Positions 56,801 through 64,000 of a DNA stretch of 64,000 nt are shown piece after piece (the stretch's first letter is position 1; each line of letters opens with the position of its first letter). Made by a program: the position numbers and the translations under genes. The stretch is from contig JBJHBG010000001.1 in NCBI GenBank assembly GCA_050485385.1, positions 46,886 to 110,885 of the forward strand, read 5' to 3'. The DNA comes from RECO01 sp050485385 (GTDB taxonomy: Bacteria > Pseudomonadota > Alphaproteobacteria > Geminicoccales > Geminicoccaceae). Under the pieces are notes generated by a model. That model saw only the letters and a list, made by a program, of their open reading frames with translations. It was not told the origin of the DNA and did no database searches.

Positions 56801-59176
56801 GCAGTCCGGACCGTGTCGGAATGGCCCCTCGTCCTCTGCGGACCGATGCTGCGACGGGTAACGCCCCGCTCCGTTACGGTCTTCGTGGCCCTGCGCGAGC
56901 CACGGCAGGTCACGCTCCGCGTCTTCGACTCACCGAGCCCGAACGTCTCGCCGAACACGTCGCCCTCGGCCCTCAGGGCGGAGGCATCGGCAGTCACGCT
57001 GCCGCTCGGCCAACGCCTCCACGTGCTGGCGCTCGCCGCCGAGCCCGAGGCATCGAGTGTCCTCGAGCCCGGCCGGGTCTTCGGCTACGATTTGGTGTTT
57101 ACGGATGACGCAGGCCACACCGAGTCGCTGGCGTCCCTGGGCCTGCTGACGGGCGACTGGCCACTCGGCTACGAAGCCGGCCATCTTCCCGGGTTCTCCC
57201 TCCCGGCCGACCTCGCGCGCACGCACCTGGTCCATGGTTCGTGCCGCAAGCCGCATGCACCGGGCCGCGATGCCCTGCCCATCCTCGACGGCTGGCTGGC
57301 CGCCGAGCACGATCAGCCCCACGCGCGGCCACACGGCCTGGTGCTCACGGGCGACCAGATCTACGCCGACGACGTCGCCGTCTGTCTGATGCGGACGATC
57401 GTCGCGACCGTCCCAGCACTTCTCGGATGGCCGCAACCAGAGACCATCGCCGCGGCCGACCCTTCGACGTTCTACACATCGGACCATGCCGACCTGCGGC
57501 CGGGGATTCCCCGCGGCACCACCGTGTTGCGCGAGACGCAGGTGACGAGCACCGAGGTGGACGGACACCTCGTGTTCCTCGGCGAGTTCTACGCGATGTA
57601 CCTGCTGAACTGGTGCGACGCCCTCTGGCCGAGGGACGCGGCCGGGCACGCGAGCCTCCCGCTGGCCGACGAGGTCCTGGATCGCGAGACGGCCGTGCCG
57701 GAGCCCTTCGGCTACATTGGCGAACAGCCCGCGATCAACCGCGTCCACCGTATACGCCAGAACAGCCACGCGAGGGTGACCACGCTGCGCCACGCGCGCA
57801 GCACGAGAGCAGCCGCGCTCGAGTTCGCAGACGCCCTGCCGCGTGTACGCCGTGCCCTCGCGAACGTGCCCACGTTGATGATCTTCGACGATCACGACGT
57901 GACCGACGACTGGAACCTCCACCGGGAGTGGGTGCTGGCGGTGCGCGGCAGCCGGATGGGACGCCACCTCGTGCGCAACGCGCTTCTCGCCTACGCCGTG
58001 TTCCAGGATTGGGGCAACCGGCCCGAGGCCTATGCCCCCGGCACCACGGGCGCCGCCCTGTTCGACGCCATCCGCGTCACGCCGTCCGCCCAGGGGGCAG
58101 CCCTCGACGGCGCGACGTTCGCACGCCTCGGTCTGCCGGCGACGGGCGACCCGAACCTGCACGAGCCGGATCGGATGACCTGGCACTACCAAGTCGACCT
58201 CGACCCGCTGCCGCTCCGTATCGCGGTGCTCGACACGCGGACGTGGCGGCACTATCCGCTTCATCCGCCGCAGGCGGCGCCCGGACTGCTCGGTACCGCG
58301 GCGCTTGCCGAACAGGCGCCGCTACCCCCCTCGACGAGCCAGGTGCTGCAGATCGTCGTCGCCGCCGCGCCGGTGCTCGGCCTCCCGTTCTGGGAGGAGT
58401 ACCTGCAGCGCATCCTGGTGGCCCGAGGAGGCTCCGCGCAGTACGACAACGAGGTGTGGTCGGCCCATCGTGCCACGTTCGAGGAGCTTCTCGCGCATCT
58501 CGCCGGCTTCGGCCGCACGGTGCTGCTCTCGGGCGACGTGCACTTCGGCTACACCTGTGACCTCGCGTGGTTCGGCGGTCCCCCCGGCGCCGCAACCGCG
58601 ACCGGGCGCATCGTCCAGCTTTGCAGTTCGGCGCTCAAGAACGAGGACCTCGCCCATCGGGCCATGGGGCGTCTGGGCCACCGCCCGAGCGACGGTGACG
58701 GGCCAATGGAGATCGGCTGGATCGGCTGGACGTTCCCACCGGCCGGCCTCGCGAACCTGCGCCAGACCTTCTACGAGGACTTGATGGAGCTGCCCGGCTA
58801 CCGACCGGTACGGACGGCCGCCTGGGAGAGCTGGCTCCGCACGGTGATCGACGATCGCCTGCAACCGCCGGTCGTGCTCCCGACGAGCGGCTGGCCGGGG
58901 CAGGAGTCGAGGGACCTGCTCGCGACGATGGCACCGCACGCCGAGTGGGCGTACCGGGTGCGCTACCTCAGGGATGCCCGCGGCGACCTGCCGATCAACC
59001 GTGAAGTGATCGGCCACAACAACATCGGACGGCTGCGCTTCGACGTCGGTTCCGCCGGCCAGCCCTCGCACGTGGTGCACCGGCTGTATCGTTGGCACGG
59101 TGGCGACACCGCCTGGACCGAGCACACGGCCGCGCTCGCCCAGCCCTCGGTGACGGAAAGGCCGGCGTTCACGTGA
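56789..59176 (+). CDS. PhoD-like metallophosphatase
   Basis: A 795-residue protein of the PhoD-like calcineurin superfamily. Metal and active-site motifs appear in order: HGSCRKPHAPG (~residue 148), LTGDQIYADDVAV (~188), MIFDDHDVTDDWN (~366) and LLSGDVHFGYTCD (~581). The N-terminal ~120 residues form a beta-rich domain (RSVTVFVALREPRQVTLRVF) like the Fn3-type lead of PhoD relatives. There is no Tat or Sec signal peptide, unlike exported PhoD, so it may act in the cytoplasm. ATG 56789 follows GGGAG by 5 bp; its start is set in the debris of the transposase remnant. The stop overlaps the next start (GTGA). Confidence 0.85.
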   Translation: MTVQAVRTVSEWPLVLCGPMLRRVTPRSVTVFVALREPRQVTLRVFDSPSPNVSPNTSPSALRAEASAVTLPLGQRLHVLALAAEPEASSVLEPGRVFGYDLVFTDDAGHTESLASLGLLTGDWPLGYEAGHLPGFSLPADLARTHLVHGSCRKPHAPGRDALPILDGWLAAEHDQPHARPHGLVLTGDQIYADDVAVCLMRTIVATVPALLGWPQPETIAAADPSTFYTSDHADLRPGIPRGTTVLRETQVTSTEVDGHLVFLGEFYAMYLLNWCDALWPRDAAGHASLPLADEVLDRETAVPEPFGYIGEQPAINRVHRIRQNSHARVTTLRHARSTRAAALEFADALPRVRRALANVPTLMIFDDHDVTDDWNLHREWVLAVRGSRMGRHLVRNALLAYAVFQDWGNRPEAYAPGTTGAALFDAIRVTPSAQGAALDGATFARLGLPATGDPNLHEPDRMTWHYQVDLDPLPLRIAVLDTRTWRHYPLHPPQAAPGLLGTAALAEQAPLPPSTSQVLQIVVAAAPVLGLPFWEEYLQRILVARGGSAQYDNEVWSAHRATFEELLAHLAGFGRTVLLSGDVHFGYTCDLAWFGGPPGAATATGRIVQLCSSALKNEDLAHRAMGRLGHRPSDGDGPMEIGWIGWTFPPAGLANLRQTFYEDLMELPGYRPVRTAAWESWLRTVIDDRLQPPVVLPTSGWPGQESRDLLATMAPHAEWAYRVRYLRDARGDLPINREVIGHNNIGRLRFDVGSAGQPSHVVHRLYRWHGGDTAWTEHTAALAQPSVTERPAFT

Positions 59177-62100
59177 GCGTGGAACACCTGCACCTCGCGC
59201 GCGCGGCCGCGCTCACGACCATCGAGGACGGACTGCGTCTGCTCGATACGCTGCTCGAGCGGCCTGGCGGGATGCGAGTCCTGCTCGCGCGCCTCGGCTG
59301 GCGTCTCGACGGCCTCACCGACGCCGATCCGGCGCCGCTCCTGGCGGCGCTGCGGACGGTGCGTGCCACACTGCGGGATGCCGTCGACGCCTCGAGCGAG
59401 GTCGAATCGGCGGCGGCCGGCCAGACGCTGATCGACGCGGTGGATCGACTCGGTGCGGAATGGACCGAGTTCGAGCAGGCGATCTCGACGACCATCGAGG
59501 CGGGCGTCCCCGGCGGCTTGGACTCGTCGCTCGTCCAGGCGTTCCTCGTCGACCTGCAGGAGTATCTCGTTTGCGAGTGGCTGCTGCACCGCGCCCCCGC
59601 GGTGCTGCACGTCGCCGACGCCCTCGGCCTATTGCGCTGGGATGCCCCCCCGCCCCTCGACACGAGCGGTCCCGAGCCGATCCGGGTCCGCTACGCCGTG
59701 CCCCGGCGCACGCTGCCCCTGCTGCGCGTGGCCTCGCTGGCCACGGATCCCGCGGCCTTGCTGCACGGCGAGACGGGCGATGGTCTGGAGGCGGTGCAGC
59801 AGGAACTCGAGCGCGTGCTCGCGGAGCTTGCCGGGAGACTGGACGACCTCGGCACGGGCGTCATGCAGGTCAGGCTGCGTCCGGATGGTGTCGAGGTCCT
59901 CGGCTTCGATCCGCCACTCCTCTCGTCCAGCGCCATGCCGGTCACCATCGACCTGCCGCTGCCGGGCACGCCGGCCCCGGCGTGCTCCGTCACCCTTGCC
60001 CCCGAATCGCTGCGCCTCCGGTGGTCCGACCTGGAGGCGACCGTCGACGGCCCCTTCACCCTGCTCCAGTCGGACGGCTTCGCACTTATCGCCGGGGGAC
60101 CGCCCGGCACGGACGAAGCGCTGCCGTCGCTCACCCTGGCCCTCGGCACGCCGCCGGAGGCGGTCTTCGCGGGCGGTCTGGGTGTCGTGCTGCCCGCCTC
60201 TTGGCTGTCCGATGCGTCGGGCGCCACGCTCCAGATCCGGGCCAGCGGGTCCGTCGGGCTTCGCCAAGGCGAGGCGGTACACGTCGTCATCGATCTGGTC
60301 GAAGCCGCGCTGAGCGGGCTGCGCGTGGGCGGCAACGCCGGACCGGTGGTGGAGGCGGCGGTGCTCCGTGTCCGCGACCTGCAGTTCCCGCTGCACGCGC
60401 CGCCGGGCATCGAGATCGGCGGCGCCATGCTCCTCGGCGAGACGCGGATCGAGGTGCGGGCGCGGCTCCAGGACGAGGCCTTCGAGATTCGGTCCGTGGC
60501 GGAGGTGGAGCTGCCGGGCGGGCTGCGGTTCGAGCCGGTCGGCGGCGCACCGGTGCTGGCGCTCGAGGTGGCATGGGGCGCCACGGGAACGCTCGAGGCC
60601 GCGTTCGCCGGCAGGGTGCGGGTTCCGGGCGAAGGCGGCCTCGAGGCCGTGACGATGACCGGCAGCCTCACGCTGTCGCTGGCACCCGAAGGCGTCACGA
60701 TCCATGCGGTGGCCGTGTCGGCCGCGATCGACGGCCACTGGACGTTGCCCGGCGGCATCGAGCTCCAGGAAGCGGGGTTCGCGCTGTCGTACGCGGCGGG
60801 CGTCTTCGCCGTCGATCTCACCGGACGGGTCCGGATCGGTGCGGGCGACGTGGCACTGGAGCAGGCGCGGCTCACGTTCGAAGACGCCGCGGTGTCGCTG
60901 CAGGTGGTGCAGTCGGTCACCGACGTCACCGTCGATGCGCTGGCGCTGCTCCGCGCCGGAACGATGCGCCTCGACGCATCGGCCACTGCTATGGGAGCCG
61001 TGTCGGGTTCCCTGCGGATCGACCAGGGCGCGGCCGACTTCGTCCGCTCCGGCGGCGACTGGCTGATCGAGGTCCGGTCGCTGTCGGCGTCGATCTCGAC
61101 GGGCGGTGGGACGTCGCAGCTGCGGATCGACTCGGGCGTCGTCTGGTTCGCGACACCGTTTGCCGGCGCGGATGCCGACCGGGTCGGCGCGACGGTCGAA
61201 GCACTCGTCCTCGACGTCGGACCGGCTGGTGCGACCGTGAGCGGCGGTATGAGCCTCACGACAGCTTTCGATCTCTGGGAAACCGCCGGCTTCCGCATCG
61301 AGATCGGCAAGGGCACGGGAGCCGCGCTCACGGCGGGCACCGGCGTCACGCCGACCCTGTCGATGACCGGCCACGTCACCTTCCATGTCTCGGAGGACGC
61401 CCTCACCGACATGGAAGCCGTCGGTCCGGTGAGGATCGGGCTCGCCGGTACCGTGACACTGGTCGCAGGCCCAGAGCCCTCGCTCGAGTTCGAGCAGATC
61501 GACGTGGCCATCGGACCCGGCACGTTCCGGCTCGGCAGCGCCGATGCGCTGACGCTCTCGAACGCGCATATCGAGCTCAGAGGGCTCGACCGCCTCGGGC
61601 GAGCCACGCCGGCCGAGCCTTTCGAAGTTCGGATCGGCGGGCGGGTCCAGCTCGCGGACGCTGGCCCCGCGCTGACACTGGTCCAATCGGCGTTCGTCTT
61701 CGGTGGAGAGCTGCTGCCCACCTTCCAGCCCGGCGGCGTCGCCGTCGAGTCCGGCAGCTTCGGCGACGACCTTCCGTTCCAGGTCACCGGCGCCTCGTTC
61801 CGGTTCGTGGACCCCACCGTGTTATTCCCCGCTTCGCTGCACCCGTCGAACCTGATCCTCGGGATGAGCGTCGGCCTGGAGCTGCCCGTCGGCGGCGGCG
61901 AGGGCGCGGCGGGGTTCATGGCGCGTGCCGACGACCTCGTCGTCGATCTCTCGACGCCCGTGCCCACCGTGTCGCTCGACGGCCTGGGACTGGGCGTCGA
62001 CGGGCTCCTCCTCGGACCGGTTCAGGTGACCGGCGTCCTCTACGTGGGCGGGCTGGGAAATCTTGCATCGCTGCCGGCACAGATCAGCGGCGACATGGAG

Positions 62101-64000
62101 CCCGGCACCCGCCCGTTCTTCGTGGCCGGTAAGGTCGGCGGGCGCTTCAACGGCTCGAAGCTGAACGTCCTGCTCGCGATGCGGCCCGATCGGCCGCTCG
62201 GCGCCTGCTTCGACGTCGCCGTCGATGGCGGCATTCCGATCGTCTACGGCTTTACGGTCAACGGCATCTCGGGCGGTGTATCGTTCGCGAACCAGCCGGG
62301 CAATCCGTGCGACCTCAAGGCCTACCTCGAGTTCCCCGACAACCCGGCCGAGCGGCCGCAGCTCGACGACACCGGCTGGCAGCCCGATGCGGGCGAGTAC
62401 GCCTTCGAGGGCGCGCGCGCGGTGACACCGGCCACTGGGTGCGACTGCGAGTGTCCGCCGCCGTCGATGAACCCGCTGTGCCAACCGCATCCCGATGGCG
62501 CCCGCTATCCGGGTCGTGCCATCCTGAAGTTCAGCGCCATCCCGGAGGCCACCCTCGACCAGTGGGGCGTGCTGGACCTCCTCGACCACGCGACGGCTGA
62601 CGCCGATGCCCTCGTGGAATCGGTTCTGGATGTGGTCCGCCCGCAGCTCGACGCCCTCGTTCCGACCCTGCCGGACGACTTCGAGCTGCCGGCCGGCATG
62701 CCGGACGAACTGGTCGCGATGGCGCGCGACCCGGTGGGCGCCATCGTCACGCCGATGCGCCCACGCCTGCGTGCGGCACTCGCCGACGCCGGCGGCGCGG
62801 TGCGCGAACGGTTCATCGAGACGATGGCGGCCGGCATCGAGTGCCCCGACGTCACGCTCCAGGTCACGGGCACCTTTTCCTATACCGGCGTCGGCTACTT
62901 CCTCACCGTGACCGGCGGCGTCAACGTCGGCACGACCGGCACGGCCGGGGTGATCGGAACGGTGAACCTGTTCGGCATCCCGATCGGCCAGCTCCGCGCG
63001 TTCGTCTCGGGCACCGACGCGCAGGGACTGCCGCAGCAGTCGTTCTGTGGCGATCTCGACCTGTCGTTCGGGCCGTTCGACTTCGGGCGAGTGTGCCTGA
63101 CGGCCACCGCGCCATCGATCGAGCGCATCGTCCTCGAAGCGCTCATCGAACATCTGCCTGCTCTCGCCACGATCGGCGGCACGGCCGGACCGGCCCTGCT
63201 CGCGAGCCTGCTCGACGACGTCGACGTGCTGCCGGGTTCGCCCGCCCAACGCATCGCGGCGCTCGACGTCGAAGACGCGCTCGCCATCGTCAATCGCCTC
63301 TCCGCACAGGGCGCGGCGCACGGACCGGTCGTGCAGGCGTGGTTGGCCGGGCTCTTCGCCACGCTCTGGGAGAGCTTCGATCCGACGATCGACGCCTGCG
63401 GCGTCGTCCAGCCGAAGGTCTTCGGTCTGCCCGTCATCGGCGAAGTGGCGACGCTGGAGGTGAGCATCCGCAAGGACCGGCTCACCGCCACGACGACCGT
63501 CCCGCTGTCGCAGGCGATGCTTTCGCTCGTCGCCGGGTCGTACGCCATGTTCGTCATGCCCACCGACTACCTGACGCTGTCGGTGAGCTCCGGATTTCCC
63601 GATCCGATCGGTGTCGGGATCAAGACGTTCCTGGACGTCGGCGGCGACCCGCGGGCCTTCGAAGGCGCGGTCACGGCAGAAGTGGACCGCGTGCTGGAGG
63701 AGACGCTCTTCGCCGTCGGCCTCAGGGTGTGTCCGTTCGGCCTCGAGCTCGCTCGCGCGCAGGGACGCCTTCTGCTGCCCGATCTGATCCAGTACCCCGC
63801 AGCGGCATGGACCCCTCCCGACGGCCGGGCGGCGTTGCTGGCCGCCTGCCTCGAGCAGGACCTGCTCGTGCAGCCGACGTGGACCGGCGACCTCGAGCCA
63901 TTGGGGCACCCGGGCTCCGACCTGCGGCGCGATTGGTTCCCGCACGGCGGCCTTGTGGGCGCGGGTATCCTCCGGCTCCCGCGGCTCCTCACCGACACAC
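59173..64000 (+). CDS. giant uncharacterised beta-rich protein (3' truncated by window end)
   Basis: The frame from GTG 59173 has no stop to the end of the window, giving at least 1,609 codons. Codons 1-150 look helical (SVEHLHLARAAALTTIEDGL, EYLVCEWLLHRAP). From about residue 200 to 950 it is a long series of alternating beta-strand phrases with many Val, Gly and Asp and few Lys (VRLRPDGVEVLGF, LTLSLAPEGVTIHAVAVSAA, GHVTFHVSEDALTDMEAV). Residues ~950-1055 include LLAMRPDRPLGACFDVAVDG and GIPIVYGFTVNGISGGVSFA, followed by a Cys cluster at 1090, 1092, 1094 and 1103 (CDCECPPPSMNPLC). There is no signal peptide. I do not recognise the family. Its GTG overlaps the PhoD-like stop, so the two are cotranslated. 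Confidence 0.75.
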   Translation, partial: MSVEHLHLARAAALTTIEDGLRLLDTLLERPGGMRVLLARLGWRLDGLTDADPAPLLAALRTVRATLRDAVDASSEVESAAAGQTLIDAVDRLGAEWTEFEQAISTTIEAGVPGGLDSSLVQAFLVDLQEYLVCEWLLHRAPAVLHVADALGLLRWDAPPPLDTSGPEPIRVRYAVPRRTLPLLRVASLATDPAALLHGETGDGLEAVQQELERVLAELAGRLDDLGTGVMQVRLRPDGVEVLGFDPPLLSSSAMPVTIDLPLPGTPAPACSVTLAPESLRLRWSDLEATVDGPFTLLQSDGFALIAGGPPGTDEALPSLTLALGTPPEAVFAGGLGVVLPASWLSDASGATLQIRASGSVGLRQGEAVHVVIDLVEAALSGLRVGGNAGPVVEAAVLRVRDLQFPLHAPPGIEIGGAMLLGETRIEVRARLQDEAFEIRSVAEVELPGGLRFEPVGGAPVLALEVAWGATGTLEAAFAGRVRVPGEGGLEAVTMTGSLTLSLAPEGVTIHAVAVSAAIDGHWTLPGGIELQEAGFALSYAAGVFAVDLTGRVRIGAGDVALEQARLTFEDAAVSLQVVQSVTDVTVDALALLRAGTMRLDASATAMGAVSGSLRIDQGAADFVRSGGDWLIEVRSLSASISTGGGTSQLRIDSGVVWFATPFAGADADRVGATVEALVLDVGPAGATVSGGMSLTTAFDLWETAGFRIEIGKGTGAALTAGTGVTPTLSMTGHVTFHVSEDALTDMEAVGPVRIGLAGTVTLVAGPEPSLEFEQIDVAIGPGTFRLGSADALTLSNAHIELRGLDRLGRATPAEPFEVRIGGRVQLADAGPALTLVQSAFVFGGELLPTFQPGGVAVESGSFGDDLPFQVTGASFRFVDPTVLFPASLHPSNLILGMSVGLELPVGGGEGAAGFMARADDLVVDLSTPVPTVSLDGLGLGVDGLLLGPVQVTGVLYVGGLGNLASLPAQISGDMEPGTRPFFVAGKVGGRFNGSKLNVLLAMRPDRPLGACFDVAVDGGIPIVYGFTVNGISGGVSFANQPGNPCDLKAYLEFPDNPAERPQLDDTGWQPDAGEYAFEGARAVTPATGCDCECPPPSMNPLCQPHPDGARYPGRAILKFSAIPEATLDQWGVLDLLDHATADADALVESVLDVVRPQLDALVPTLPDDFELPAGMPDELVAMARDPVGAIVTPMRPRLRAALADAGGAVRERFIETMAAGIECPDVTLQVTGTFSYTGVGYFLTVTGGVNVGTTGTAGVIGTVNLFGIPIGQLRAFVSGTDAQGLPQQSFCGDLDLSFGPFDFGRVCLTATAPSIERIVLEALIEHLPALATIGGTAGPALLASLLDDVDVLPGSPAQRIAALDVEDALAIVNRLSAQGAAHGPVVQAWLAGLFATLWESFDPTIDACGVVQPKVFGLPVIGEVATLEVSIRKDRLTATTTVPLSQAMLSLVAGSYAMFVMPTDYLTLSVSSGFPDPIGVGIKTFLDVGGDPRAFEGAVTAEVDRVLEETLFAVGLRVCPFGLELARAQGRLLLPDLIQYPAAAWTPPDGRAALLAACLEQDLLVQPTWTGDLEPLGHPGSDLRRDWFPHGGLVGAGILRLPRLLTDT

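Noticed and set aside
59460..62132. An 890-codon plus-strand frame and 680-760-codon minus-strand frames over 59.6-62 kb
   Set aside because: All are shadows of the giant frame that starts at 59173; they are Arg-rich and low in plausible secondary structure. The frame-1 reading has protein-like composition and couples to the phosphatase stop.
61822..63945. A 707-codon minus-strand frame near the right edge
   Set aside because: It is antisense to the giant gene, with Arg/His/Glu-rich composition typical of a reverse-strand shadow, and no ribosome site.

Overview
The window looks like the chromosome of a very GC-rich alphaproteobacterium. The evidence is a 5'-truncated CtrA cell-cycle regulator at the left edge, a PhbH-type 3-hydroxybutyrate dehydrogenase, TRAP and TAXI transporters, a CbiD/CobK/CobB corrin set and frequent GTG/TTG starts behind strong GGAGG sites. 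The order could be Rhodospirillales or Geminicoccales, but this cannot be fixed from the sequence alone. Nearly every gene is intact and tightly packed, with many ATGA or GTGA stop/start overlaps.

Layout. 1-2.7 kb: ctrA end, an RraA-like protein, a GlxA-type AraC regulator and a small membrane protein. 2.7-9.6 kb (minus): a complete D-xylose uptake and catabolism operon, xylF-xylH-xylG-xylB-xylA-galM. 9.8-15.1 kb: DUF2254 membrane protein, an orphan collagen-like protein with its own AT-rich promoter, an NDH-2-like oxidoreductase divergent from a dihydropyrimidinase, and a MauE/DoxX-like protein. 15.1-28.3 kb (minus): a long catabolic gene train read from a promoter near 28.33 kb with two palindromes. 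Its order is TAXI receptor, fused TRAP permease, two CaiB-type CoA-transferases, a Cys-less thiolase, a DUF35 zinc-ribbon partner, an SDR, a GntR regulator and leuC-leuD-leuB-like genes, with isovaleryl-CoA dehydrogenase after a 277-bp gap. This is the best candidate here for an undescribed pathway. 28.5-36.6 kb: bdhA, an EamA exporter, pyrC divergent from the overlapping pyrE/M20 peptidase/NUDIX set, a sugar epimerase-like protein, a terminator, acylphosphatase and a lone glcF.

36.6-54.7 kb: a 770-residue PE_PGRS-like glycine-rich protein with an RTX-like tail, MgtE, the cobK-cbiD pair divergent from cobB, an orphan DctP receptor, a receiver-like protein behind a perfect 11-bp palindrome, DUF2892 and DsbA-like proteins, and a hydrolase/secreted protein/GNAT/Fe-alcohol dehydrogenase group. 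It ends with a DUF442 phosphatase, a second EamA exporter, a PLP dehydratase plus DsbA-family pair, an ArsR regulator and a quinone oxidoreductase.

54.7 kb to the end: tRNA-Phe(GAA), then what looks like accessory DNA. It holds an OmpA-like protein with a hydrophobic middle, a decayed IS1380-type transposase, a PhoD-like metallophosphatase and, overlapping its stop, an uncharacterised gene open for more than 1,600 codons that runs off the window. The tRNA edge, the IS remnant and the unrecognised genes suggest a genomic island, but no integrase is visible. Two short sequence signals recur: an ATAGG-N8-CCTAT dyad in front of the collagen-like and receiver-like genes, and a GGGGGGC/CAAAA-loop hairpin in several intergenic gaps.
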